NCBI GenBank assembly: GCA_964035545.1 | Contig: OZ037769.1 | Location: 7,935,929 to 7,999,928, forward strand | From: Bugula neritina | Lineage: Eukaryota; Bryozoa; Gymnolaemata; Cheilostomatida; Bugulidae | Reading direction: 5' to 3' | DNA length: 64,000 nt | Shown here: positions 46,849 through 58,833 of the stretch, piece after piece | How the letters are laid out: every line of letters starts with the position of its first letter | How positions within the stretch are numbered: the first letter of the stretch is position 1 | Notes under the pieces: generated by a model | What the model was told of the DNA's origin: nothing | What the model saw: only the letters and a program-made list of their open reading frames with translations | Database searches by the model: none | Made by a program: the position numbers and the translations under genes

Positions 46849-49592
46849 ATGTTGTTGAAATTGTGCCAGAGACCTCTTACTAGTGGAGTAAGTTCTTTGA
46901 AGCACTGGTCTGTTTATTATTCATCTATTATGATGAATAGTTCAGTCACAAACTCAATAAGCTCTTTTGAAACCAGTATAGATGGAGACAAGATCCACCA
47001 TCAATCAGCTGGTAATGGACCTCACCACCTGCTTCTTCTGCCTGGTGCACTTGGCTCTGCTACCACAGACTTCTTACCTCAACTCTCCAAACTAAATGGG
47101 GATCTTTTCACCATACATTGTTGGGATCCACCTGGCTATGGAAAAAGTAGACCACCCAACAGGTCATGGCCAGACAAGTTTTTTAACAGGGATGCTACTT
47201 CTGCAGCAAGTCTAATTAAAAATTTAGGTATATCATATCCTACATGTCTACATTTATATGACCAAATATGCTATATATGGAATTTTTGCCATTTTAAAAC
47301 AGTTTGTTGTTTACATATCTACATTTTTGACAGATGTAGGTAATCTGTCATTGGTTGGGTGGAGTGACGGAGGAATAACAGCACTGGTTATGGCAGTACT
47401 CTATCCACACCTCATAAATAAAATGGTTTTGTTTGGATGCAATGCGTATATTACCGAAACTGATGTTAAGTATATCGAAGGCAAGTCAAACCGATTTCTC
47501 TGTAGAATCTTCCACTGCTGCTATCAATTAAGTCAAACTAGAGCTTCATAACCAAATTTCCCAATAGTGAAAACTGCTCACAGATGTCACAATAAGATTA
47601 TTTTGTGTACACTTCATACAGTCAAAATGCTGAAGGAATACTAGAAAAACTTCCTAGTCATGTATTAGGCTGTTGATGTTTAAACTATTTTATTGTAAAT
47701 TAGTGAAAATAGCATTGAGATTTTAAAATGAAGTAACAGTAAAGCCATTGGCCATTTGAGTTTCACTTTGCCTGACACCATATTGTGTCAGCGGGAGCAA
47801 TATTTCGCCCCAACTTCATTACAAACAGAAGGTCTAGACTCTAGGCTACAAAATGTTTCGAATAGAAGTGCTAGATTTTACCTCAACTATGTGTTAGAAT
47901 ACACAGAAAATACATTGATATAATCAGCAATATGTACAAATATTGGCCACAAAGTTTCTTTCCATCATTATTATCACTTGATTTATGTTGTTTTTGTCCT
48001 ATTATTCATATTAAATGGAGAAATGGTCTCTACAATATATGTTATAGCACTTAGTACATGCATGCTGAATTTTGCTAGAGTTACTGTTAACTTTATACTT
48101 TATGTTTATTTTAAAGGTATGCTTAACCAGAGTTCCCATAATTTAAAATAATCTTTGTTTTTTACGTAAATTTACTACATAACTAATACATAGTTATAAT
48201 GCAATATGTCCAAGCTAGCTATGATATGCATAAACTTTGTAGATATCCGTGATGTGGATAAATGGAGCCCCCGTATGCGAGCACCAATGGAAGATGTTTA
48301 TGGGAAGGAGCACTTCAAGGAGCTGTGGAATGGGTGGATTGATGCCTACTCGTCTTATTTGACAAACCATAATGGTGATATAGTAAAGGAACGGGTGAAG
48401 GAGATTAAGCACCACACCCTCATAATACATGGGCAGGTTGGTTGACACTCCCTTTTCATAAGACAGGTTTTTTACATCCAGCAGAACTCTAAATAAGACC
48501 TTAATTACAAGTTGGGAAATTCTGTTTAGCACTAATGTGTAATGCTTGTCTCAACTCATTCTTTTAACCACGCGTATGTTTGTGTTAGCTTCAGGGAAAT
48601 TTATCTTGTTTTAAGCAGTTTTAACACTTTTGTGCATAAAATATAAATAAAACGCACTGAAAAAGTGCTTTAACCACATGTGCCTGTATGAACCAGTTTC
48701 AGTGCCTTTTCATATGTTTTGGGCCATTTTCGCACAAAATTTCATCACTACGCTCTGTGGTGTGAGTTTCAGCTAGTTACAGTGCATTTTTGATTTATCT
48801 TGGTCCGATCTGTTTTGATACATTTGTGCACAAAATGTAGCCAATACGCACATAAGTGGATAAGGGAGGTTTGAGTGCGTTTATTCACTCGTATGCATTT
48901 TTTGTCGTTGCAGTGCAGTTTCTCTTGTTTTGAGTGGTTTTAACCCGTTTGTGCAAAAATATATGAATTATATCCTTGTAAATCCCTGTCGACTACTTGT
49001 TAAGTTTATATAATATGATGTGTGCATATCTTCTCGAGAATAAAATATGTTAGTGCAGTTATTTTAATGTTTTTTACCAAACTCTCTTTGTTAAAGTAAA
49101 ATAATGTTTGTATGATCCCCTTTGATAGTTATTGCCATTCTGTCTTAACCATGTGACATAATGAGTGAAGTGACACGGGTAGTCATGTGACGTATTTGGT
49201 CACTTGTGTAATGCAATTCAGGAAGTGTATGTTTTACCTTGCAGCGTACACTTGCAGGAGTTGCCTTTTCTCTGAATAATAATTTGCTTACAATCCTGCA
49301 TACTTCTGTACCAGCTAAAATACATGGGGAATTCTTACAGCTGTAGTCAAACTGCTGTAATTTATGGAATAAAACCACTCTATTAAGGAAGAGCTATATT
49401 TTTTGTAATCATATTAATTTGTGTTTACAGAAAGATGCATTAGTACCACAAGAGCATCCTGACTATCTTCATTCACAAATAGCAAACTCAAGACTAATTA
49501 ACTGGCCTGAGGCTAAACATAACCTGCACTTGAAATATGCTGATGAATTTAATGAACTCATCACAGAATTTCTCACCGAGGACTCCTCTTAA
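46849..49592 (+). CDS. BPHL: BPHL, alpha-amino-acid ester hydrolase (valacyclovir hydrolase-like)
   Basis: A serine hydrolase of the alpha/beta fold that in humans cleaves amino-acid esters and homocysteine thiolactone. Exons 46849-47227, 47334-47480, 48243-48436 and 49431-49592 give 293 residues in phase (human 291). Conserved blocks: LLLPGALGSATTDF (oxyanion region), WDPPGYGKSRPP, nucleophile Ser137 in GWSDGGITAL, Asp242 after GQ, and His270 in EAKHNLHL. The first about 30 residues are Arg/Lys/Ser-rich without acids, consistent with a mitochondrial presequence. The intron after 47480 begins GC (GCAAGT); only this junction keeps phase and the conserved DIRDVDKW. Confidence 0.93.
48589..48962. 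repeat. about four diverged copies of a ~110-bp unit in BPHL intron 3
   Basis: The motif series CAGTGC, TCTTGTTTT, GTTTTAAC and TTTGTGCACAAAAT recurs near 48589, 48698, 48780 and 48900 with substitutions and small gaps. It could be an old tandem satellite or a multimeric insertion. Confidence 0.45.
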
Positions 49593-49606
49593 TATCAAAT
49601 TATGAA

Positions 49607-49612
49607 AATAAA
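49607..49612 (+). terminator. polyadenylation signal AATAAA of BPHL
   Basis: AATAAA 15 nt past the stop codon; the first signal downstream. Confidence 0.6.
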
Positions 49613-50465
49613 TTCCAAATTTATACTTGCTTCAAGGTTACAGGCACTTTTCTTGTATTTATATACAACTGTTTTTAGTCATTTTGCTTTATAGCATGTA
49701 CAGTATTTTTTATTACGAATTGTCATTTCTCTTGTTTAAATAAATACTGAAATGAAAATGAACACTTCTATTATGCATCCTGAAGTTTCTTATAACTTTC
49801 ATAAAATGTTACTTTCCAAAAAACATGTTTTATGAACAAAGTGTATGCAAGTATATCTGAAAAAAAATTATAGTCACTACAAAAAAGAGATTAATTTTAT
49901 TTTAAAATTATGTTGAATTCGAGGAATAAAAATAGCAGATATCTATTACTTGCATTACACGGTTGCACTAAGATCTAAGTAAGTAAATACTGCGTACATG
50001 AAGATAGCATGATTTATTTATCCATCGCTGAGCATAATTCAATAATTTTGCTATATTCTGGGCAATATTTTGTGTTTGTTCTTGCAATTAGGATGATACT
50101 TTGGGTATCGTAGTAGTCCATAACCATAAGATGGACAAGTGTATCAACTGGCCAATGCATACTATTCAACAGATGATAGAGCTTTGTCAAATGTAGTTTT
50201 TTATTAATTATCTTTCATAACATGCATGGAATAGAATGTTGGTATGAAAAATAACGAAATATTTGAATACTATTATGATGCAATGAAATGGAGTACACAC
50301 AAGCTTACAGCATGATGCTGATAAAATCTGTCTCGAAATTTGTCAACAAGAAAAGTGAAATGAGGTATAATAGAATTAGTAACTTGGCACAAGGAAAGCA
50401 GTATCGGGATAGATATGAAAGTCCCAGACGAGTTAGTGTGACAGAAAGGCAATGCTAGGCATGAG
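49613..50465. other. intergenic between BPHL and GHITM (convergent)
   Basis: AT-rich, no exon. TTTATT near 50012 could be a minus-strand AATAAA for GHITM. Confidence 0.4.
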
Positions 50466-53400
50466 TTACTTCTTTCTTCCTCCACCTCCATTGGCCAATA
50501 TCATAGCAATTCTTATAAAGATGTTTATGGCATCCATGTATATTGACATGCAGCTGCAAGTATACAAAATAATATATCATTACAATGACATTCACGCGAG
50601 AACATAATTTCAACGGAGCATTTGAACACGGATACTGCTATGTAACCTAATGTACTAGAGAGTATGTACTAAAGAGTATGTACTAGTGAGTATGTACTAG
50701 TGAGTATGTACTAGTGAGTATGTACTAGAGAGTATGTACTAGTGAGTATGTACTAGTGAGTATGTACTAGTGAGTATGTATTAGTGAGTATGTACTAGTG
50801 AGTATGTACTAATGAGTATGTACTAGAGAGTATGTACTAGTGAGTATGTACTAGTGAGTATGTATTAGTGAGTATGTACTAGTGAGTATGTACTAGTGAG
50901 TATGTACTAGTGAGTATGTACTAGGGAGTATGTACTAGTGAGTATGGAGTATGTACTAGTGAGTATGTACTAGTGAGTATGTATTAGTGAGTATGTACTA
51001 GTGAGTATGTACTAGTGAGTGTGTACTAGAGAGTATGTACTAGTGAGTATGTATTAGTGAGTATGTACTAGTGAGTATGTACTAGGGAGTAAGTATTAGT
51101 GAGTATGGAGTATGTACTAGGAAGTATGTACTAGTATGTGCTAGTGAGGATATTAATGAGGATGTACTGGTTTGAGTATTGATATTGTATAGCCAAAATC
51201 TCAACTTTCAGTATAAAAACCTGTTTGAATTGCTAAAAGCTGTCGAATAAGGCTAAATTGAAATAACTAATAGTGTTGTCATTAATAAACTAAATTTAAA
51301 TATGATAGAAGTTGTAAAAAGCTTGCAGAAATAAATTTGAATAAATTGTGTTATAAAAACATTTTTTTCTGAAAAACATCGAAATGGAAAATGAAATCTC
51401 TTTAGGTACATCTTTTGATTACAAAGAGATCAAACTTCAAAGAAAGAACATCATATTTTGAATTAAAACTGATTCACACCTATATGTCCAGGTAGGCCCC
51501 AGTGTTTACTGCAGCTTAGTGTATGTCACTGAAAATATCTCCCAAGAACAGCTAGATGTGTTATTAATCATTTGAGTAAAATAGTTACTACTTTAAGTTG
51601 CTCATTAGATACAATAACAATATAATAAAAATGCACACAAAGCATGAGAAATGTGCACCTGTTGATGGGGTCGAAAGGAGGATTTGAGTAGTATGGTGTG
51701 AGTTCAGCTTTCTTCATTACTTTCTGTGTGTCATACAGCATCAACCCTGAGAATATAGCAAGTCCTCCATACACCGAGATTGAATAGAGGCCAGCTCCGA
51801 GAACCGTGGTTGGGGGTAGAAAAGCTCCAGCTGCACCATACAAAATAAAACACAAACTATTAGGAATCAAAAATAATACACCATAATGATATTAATGAGT
51901 TTATGATAAAAGTAGTGGAGTGTATAGTCTGTAAAGGAATTTTACAATAGTGACAATTATACAGCCTGAAGGAAATGTTACAATCACTTTTACAATACCT
52001 GAGCTCCAGGAACAGAAATACGCTCTAAACATTTAACACAATTAAAAATCCTAGCTGATGCTAAAGTTCAAGACAACATATAAACATATAAAAGTAGGGT
52101 ATGAGGTATAGAGATACTTGCCCAGACTAGACACAAACACCAGTCCAAACCCCATTCCCAGAGGAGCTCCCCAGCTGAGGAACTTCTCACTCGGTGCACA
52201 GACGGCAATGGAAGAAAGTCCTGCAGAATATAATTCACAAGTCCACGTTTTTCACAAACTAATCAAGAGTCTAGACGGATTTAAATAACTGTGTTGTTGT
52301 CACAACTATACTTCACCTGTTTCAGACCAGTAGATAAAAGCAGTGACTACAAGACAAGTACTGAATATAGAATATAGAATATAGCATGTGATGAAAGTGA
52401 GTGATAACAACTATCAGTTTTATAATACCATAGACTTGAAAGCCAACTGAAATCTTCATCAGCAATCAATCAGAAATCTCAAATTAGTTCAAAATATGTT
52501 TGCACAAAATTTATTATAAAGCAACAGTTTTTGAGCGTACAACTCTATAACAGTTTGTAGATGAGAGCCAAGATATATATAAATGTTCTGATACAGCATA
52601 AATGTAGTGTGTTGGAGATTCTTTAATATTGAAACGCATGTGAGTCTCACCTCCAACAACACCTGCTGTATACATTGCAGCTCTGGTTAGCAGAGGTCCA
52701 CCCAGAACACACAGGGGGGCTATAACAGCCCCGACTGTGGCACTATGAAGTATCCAGGCTAACTGCTTGGCACCGAAGTTTTCTGTGTATGGGATAGATT
52801 GGCAGAGCATACTAGTGCCTACCATGGCTCCAACGGATACTAGCATACCCTGGTAATATTACAAGGTAGGATAACTCCTTCACTACACATGAAAACTGTG
52901 CAACTCAAATAGCCCAGTAGTCTGTATCATGATATAATACCCTACTTAAGTGTGTGGTTGGTTGATATCATTTAGAAGCACACACTAGTTAAGAGTGAAA
53001 AGAACCTTAAAAACTTTCTAAAATATTATTTAGCCATTTCCAAGTTATTTTAGAGCTCTCAAACAAACATCAGCCAATTGTAAAAAGAGATTAAATGCTT
53101 TCATTGTATGTTGATGAAACATACAATCCATGTCATATAGCAGATCACATATGTAAAATGTAGCTCAATTACTTTCTATATAGTACTCTACTTATACTAC
53201 TGGCTGTGCTTGTTTATGACATTAATGTGTGTAGCTGAAGAGCATTTCTATAATAGAAATAGTACTTCCTATTTCATAGAATGCTATCACACGCAATGCT
53301 ATATATAGAAAGTCTAGATAAAAATAACAATCAACGAAATACATGTGTTTGGTTGCTCACTACACCGAAGTTTCCAATGACAGCAAGTATAACACACAGC

Positions 53401-54649
53401 TAATAGAGAGACTTGGTTCTGCATACCATGAAACCTTGATAAGAGACGAGTCGAAGGAGTGCAGGAGTTCTGAACACAGCAGTGGCTGCAGCTGCACTGA
53501 CACACAGACTTCCTCCAAAATACAAGTAAGTTGTCTTGATCCTGTCTTTAACATACTGTGGCCACATTCTACAGTGAGAACAGTGAGTATATAGAGGTAG
53601 GAAGGCAAGTATATGGTAGTTATATTATAGTAACTATAACTTGTATGATATATACAACTTATAGTGCTCAGTTCAGTCAGTAGTCCCAGTGGTGTAATGG
53701 TTAGAACGCCTGCATGCAAGCCGGGGGTCTTGGGTTCGAATCCCAGTGGAGGCAGTTATTTTATACAGCTATTATAGTAAATACGTATCCCACAACATAC
53801 TATAAATTAAATACATACAGTAAGTTGTGAGTATATCTTTTACTTACAACTTTGAAATATATGATTTTAATTTCAAATTATAAAAAGTTATAAAAAGTAA
53901 GGGAAGCTTACAAGAGTAGCCGAGTCAAAATATGCAAAAAAACAACTGTGGTTTATACGCCAACAAACAACTTTTAGTATAACTTTAACAAGCTTCCAAT
54001 AAAATAAAACTTTCACCAAACTATATATTGTTGATGTAGAAACTTAAAACGTGTGATTAAGTTGGGAGAGTTTGCCATATGTGCAGTAGTTTATTACTTG
54101 TAACTAAAAATGTAATGATGTATTGCTTATATTTATAACAAGACAATTTAGCTCATTGCTTACTGCATTAAAAGAGCATAGTAGACATATCAGAAATGCT
54201 TACAGAGATTTCTCCCGGACTCCTACATCTCCACCCATACCCAATCCATAGAAACATAAGGCTCCAATGCCAAGTGCAGCGCTTCCAGCAACAACCCCTC
54301 TTCCAATGCCAAACGCTGTAACACATTCAGCTTAGTGACCGAGTGTAAAACATGCAAGTGAATAAAGCACAAATGTATGTTCTGAAATAACAAGGAGATA
54401 TGTGTTTCTTTTCATATAAAGTAACTTATCTATAAGCTGACCTGGAGCAGCCAACTTACCATTATTACCAGCTGGTGCCATCAATTTCTCCTTCAGTGAC
54501 GTCTGCTTAGTGCCAACACGGCCGCCAATCTGAGTGCTTCGGGCGGCATTTCTGGTATGTGTTACGATGTTTGACTTGAAGCCTACCTGAGGGTGAAACA
54601 GGTTTCTAGCAGAGCTTCTACACAATACACCTACCTGAGTAGCAAGCAT
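50466..54649 (-). CDS. GHITM: GHITM / TMBIM5, mitochondrial inner-membrane BAX-inhibitor-1 family protein
   Basis: Human GHITM (MICS1) is an inner-membrane cation/H+ exchanger that affects cristae and cytochrome c. Minus-strand exons 54649-54460, 54315-54204, 53568-53427, 52849-52651, 52220-52122, 51830-51659 and 50553-50466 give 333 residues in phase (human 345). The presequence is basic (MLATQVGVLCRSSARNLFHP, compare human MLAARL...RVFHP). Conserved membrane blocks: VAGSAALGIGALCFYGLG, AMVGTSMLCQSIPY, LAWILHSATVGAVIAPL, LGGPLLTRAAMYTAG, FLPPTTVLGAGLYS and LYDTQKVMKKAELTP. The C-terminus SIYMDAINIFIRIA...GRKK matches human. The intron after exon 5 starts with GC (GCAAGT). An acceptor 25 nt before the ATG suggests a 5' untranslated exon. 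Confidence 0.94.
50655..51140. repeat. 14-bp minisatellite in the last GHITM intron
   Basis: About 33 copies of GAGTATGTACTAGT with variants (AGAG, ATTAGT, AGGGAG) and one short GAGTATGGAGTAT slip that occurs twice. Unit-level variants are ordered, suggesting recent block duplications. Confidence 0.95.
53683..53754 (+). tRNA. tRNA-Cys(GCA)-like gene, probably pseudogene or SINE head
   Basis: Seventy-two nt with box A (TGGTGTAATGG, 53690-53700) and box B (GGTTCGAATCC, 53733-53743). By position the anticodon loop is ATGCAAG, with T33 and anticodon GCA. The T arm pairs fully (one wobble), the anticodon stem pairs four of five and the D stem three of four. The acceptor stem has two mismatches and two wobbles. 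A decayed tRNA or the head of a tRNA-derived SINE is therefore likelier than a working gene. It lies upstream of GHITM exon 3 in an intron, on the opposite strand. Confidence 0.45.
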
Positions 54650-55829
54650 GGCCAGTGCTTCAGGTTTACCTGAAATAGATTGACAGCTGAACATTTTTTT
54701 TATTGCAAACTTGGAGGAAGACTTAACATCAAAATATTCTATTTACCAGTTCCTTTAATATTTACCAAATGGTGTCAAGGAAGAAGCATCCATGTACAGG
54801 AGATATTCACAATTAATTTCAACAAATGAGATAATGAACTAAACAATCATACTCTAGCTTACATATTGGAGCTTTACCAGTCAGCCGAAGATTTCTGGTT
54901 TAGTTTCGTGATTTCATAACTTGTAATTAAGTCAAGGTACTGCATTCAGTAGGTAATAAACAAAAATTGTTTGTAATATATAAAAACTTAATTTTTCTCC
55001 ATAAAAGTTTTACAAAAACAAATACTGGTCTTTCGAAGATTTTAGAAAATAAGAACATCTCATCACAGCTGATATTTAAACATGAAACATTTAAAATGAA
55101 AATGGTGAGATCACTAGTCAATTACTTCAAACACTAACAAAAATGTGATGCAAACAAACTTGTATCCAAAATTTTTTTTGTGAACTAATAAAAATATCAT
55201 CCACATAACATTTAACGGTGCTAAATTTTACTAAACTCACTACATTTAGAGTGTGTGAACAATGTTTTACCTAAGACATTGCTTTGTAATGTATAAACTC
55301 AGAAGTTAATAAACCGTATGTTACCTTGTTAATAACTACCCTCTGTGACTGGCTAGTTAAAAATGGTGATATCTACTAAACTTAATAGTACAACAAATAA
55401 TTTTCAGAATCTATTTACAAAAAGATAGTGATAAAAAACATCAAAGAATTTTCAAACATTACAGTTAACTGCATGAATAACATCAATATGTCCTTAATCA
55501 TAATGTACAATTTATTCTTTGATCTATTATAGATATCCATAATCATCATATAATAATGATTACAGCTATACCATTGATACTTATAGTTATTGTAATTATA
55601 TAAAATTTGTCAAATTGAGTTTACTAGAGATATGAGCATATTTTAAAAACAAATGATTATTTTTATTACAGTTTATATAACTTAAGCAACATAAAGTAAA
55701 CATAAAATTAAATGAAAAAACACATTCGCACCATTAATATTATAAATATAATATTAATTGCTACTTAAAATTAATATTGATATTCAATTAGCATTATTAT
55801 TTTATTATAGTCGTTCATTACACTTTACA

Positions 55830-56340
55830 GTCACTAAATGCTACAGTAGTAGTACTACTACTAGTAGTAGTTATACTTAGACTTATTGTATTTGTTGGGA
55901 CATTACAGTAAATGTGATTACAAAAGCTTTCCATGCTCTTGCAATCATAATCATAATGTCTAAAAACATAATACATTAACATAAATATAATTAATATTAT
56001 AACTATATCACCTACTATAACTATAGCGGAATTACTATTAGTATTAGACTTAGTATAACTATAACCGGTATAACTATAAGTATAACCGTATAAGTATAAC
56101 ATTAACTACGGCATTAACCGTTAACGGAATGACTACGAGTATGATCTTCTTCAAGTTCATCATTATCATTATGATTAAGATCATTCATTATCATTATGAT
56201 GATGAATGATATTAATAATAATTATAATTTAATTTTACGATTATTTACAAATAATTAAATTACTAGTAGTATTACTATTACTATTAGTCTACTTAGTCAA
56301 CTTCAAGTTAAGAGCTACGAGTACCATAAAATAAAATTAG
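55830..56340. repeat. TAGTAG/ACTATAAG low-complexity tract
   Basis: Short blocks of AGTAGTAGTACTACTACTAG, AACTATAAGTATAACC and TACTATTACTATTAG, interspersed with less regular AT-rich sequence. Confidence 0.6.
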
Positions 56341-58775
56341 TAAATACTAAAAGTAAATAGTTATAGTAATACTACAAGTACAATATTCATATTGAATACA
56401 TTTACTTTTAGTGATTAACTTTTATTTTTAGTTGTAGTGATTACTCATAGTGATACTGACAACAAGTTAGTAGTCCATTTACCAAGTCTAATGTTTAGTT
56501 CAACTTTAAGTTTTACGAATTTCAGTAATTCATGAACCTGATTTTCAATTTGATAGTTAAAATAAGATATTAGGTTCTTGACCTAAGCATTTTATTTTTA
56601 TTTTATGTGTTAAACATCTACGTTGTACTAGCTAAATTCACTGAAGTTTGGTTAAATGCCAAGCAAACATAGAAAAACTCTTTGTTGGAACCTAGGCGAG
56701 TTCTCGATCATTCTTCAAAGTTCTTAAAGTAATTGCAGTTACATAATTATAATATTTCATAGCAGTATAATATTAATAATATTTGCAGCAATGATGAAAT
56801 AATCAACCATTGGAAGCACTCTTATCAAACAACGAATTAAAGACGCGAATGCAACAAATAACGTTTTCTCGATTACATTTTCTTTTCGTTCAGTTGTTTC
56901 TACGTTTATCAGGAGACACAACTCTACACAACGCTACCATTAAACAGTAATAATATAACCCATAGTAGTTATGAATTGAAGAAAAAGGTTTGCTGATCGA
57001 AGTACTAAACACTGGGCTCGGAGTCATCAAATTATTTGTTAGATGACTTTGATAAAGTTTATTGTCTAGAATGTATACACCACTATGATTTGAAGTTAGG
57101 CATAAAGTTCAAAACTGGTATGATTGTCTACTTTGACACTAACACTGAGCTTATGAGTAAATTCTAGCAATACATCAAGAGTAAAGCAAAATCAATATAA
57201 GAGGTCAATTTGATTACCTCATCACTAGTCACTACACTAGAAAGTGCAGTAAAGTGCTCAAACATATTATAACTCTGTGGCATATAACATTATTTTTCAG
57301 TCCTTACCAAGCTCTTTCATTGCTTGCTTTGCTACAGACACAAAAGTGCATAACAAAGCTTAAGATGAAATATTGTTTTGCTGAAAACCTTTTACTCGTG
57401 TATTTAAAACTACGCAAAATTTCACTGCACTTGTGTTTGTGAAACTATTTTTAGCACCATAGATGGCTGATGACCACATGGTCTACTTGTTGAATTTTAA
57501 CAACGCAAACCTTATAGACGTGTTGACTTAAAGTACAGAACTGTTGGTAAAATATAATGTTGGATACTGATGGGATTGCATATATTTAAACAAGTGATGG
57601 TTCACGCATTATGTCCTCAGTCTATATATAATAAAAATATGTTACAGCATGTGGAGCAGCTCATTACATTTCACAGGTGTTTTTATGGCTAACTAAGGCT
57701 TTCCAGAACTAAGTTTTCTGCAGAATCTTTGTTTTTGCACAAAACATTTATTCACAGATTTATTACAACAGGTTAAAGTTAATTCTAAAGGTTCAGGTTA
57801 TTAAATTTGCTCTCAATAACCTCAAATTGAAAACGAGAATGTATAACAAATAATTAGCACAACTTGGTGAGACGCTAGTATTATACCAGCATAATATAAT
57901 GTTTCACATAATGCATCATGCTCTCATAGTTACAGTATGTTTTCTTCGAAAAGTTCAAGATTAGCGATGACATGCTAATTCATTGCTAATACATTTAGCT
58001 AGTTAGCTGTGCCATTACTTTCAACTTTGCCATAGTTAGGAAGAGCTTCCAGTTTATTTGGATTTTTAGTCTTAGAAAAACAGTCCCGTCTGTTTGTTTT
58101 AAATGTATTATATGGCTGATGCGTATTACTGATCTTTCAACATAATTTTATTAGCTAATTGTTGTCTACATAATTACATGGTCTGTAAAGATAATTAATC
58201 ATGAAGCAACCCATCACTCTATCAACTTAATAACATTATAGTTTTTGTAACACTATAATAATATAAAGAGCTATATAGTTGGCTTCAAATACAACGGAGA
58301 GCTAATAATATTATGATCATACTGGTATTTGGAACCAAAGAGTAGCCTACATTTATGAGCAAAATTATACTAATATTGCACAGCTCATGAAACCTGTTGA
58401 AATTGTCTAGTGTTTTTAACTCAATTTTCAAAAAAAGACTAAAATATTAACTCTTATATTTATTTAAAAAATATCAGGTCAATCAAACTTTTAAAGCCAA
58501 TATGTTACAATAGTATTTTAAGAAAAATTAAAACTTGAACATTTACTAAAAGCTATTTTAGATATTTAATTAGTTATATTAGAAATAAATAATGGTTTCA
58601 TTATCGAAACAAATACCAATTAGCCTATATTAGAAACAGAATTGAGATGTGTTGTATTCAATATTTTTCTAGCTATTTCTATTCGCAATATTTTGAAAGT
58701 ATGAAGAAAACTTACTTTACATCTTCAATTAATTTAAGCATTCAGGTTTGCAGTGAGTTACTATACATTGTCTGC

Positions 58776-58781
58776 TTTATT
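58776..58781 (-). terminator. putative polyadenylation signal of the RASL10-like gene
   Basis: TTTATT on plus (AATAAA on minus) about 53 nt past the stop codon. Confidence 0.4.
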
Positions 58782-58833
58782 ATATATGATCTCGCCTGTT
58801 TTCTTGTTTTATACTGTAGTAATAAACTCTTTT

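Larger units (their letters stand above)
54650..58833. other. intergenic, AT-rich
   Basis: No exon supported. About 55830-56340 contains TAGTAG/ACTATAA simple repeats like those at 37370-38040. GTTAGGAAGAGCTTCCAG near 58036 matches the body motif of the SINE-like unit at 14875. Confidence 0.5.

Noticed and set aside
33710-49592. Idea that the ABHD14A-like gene and BPHL are a local duplication of one hydrolase
   Set aside because: They belong to different alpha/beta hydrolase families with different nucleophile motifs (SPSLSG against GWSDGG) and different intron positions.
53343-53594. Plus-strand frame opposite GHITM exon 3
   Set aside because: Antisense shadow; the minus strand matches GHITM.
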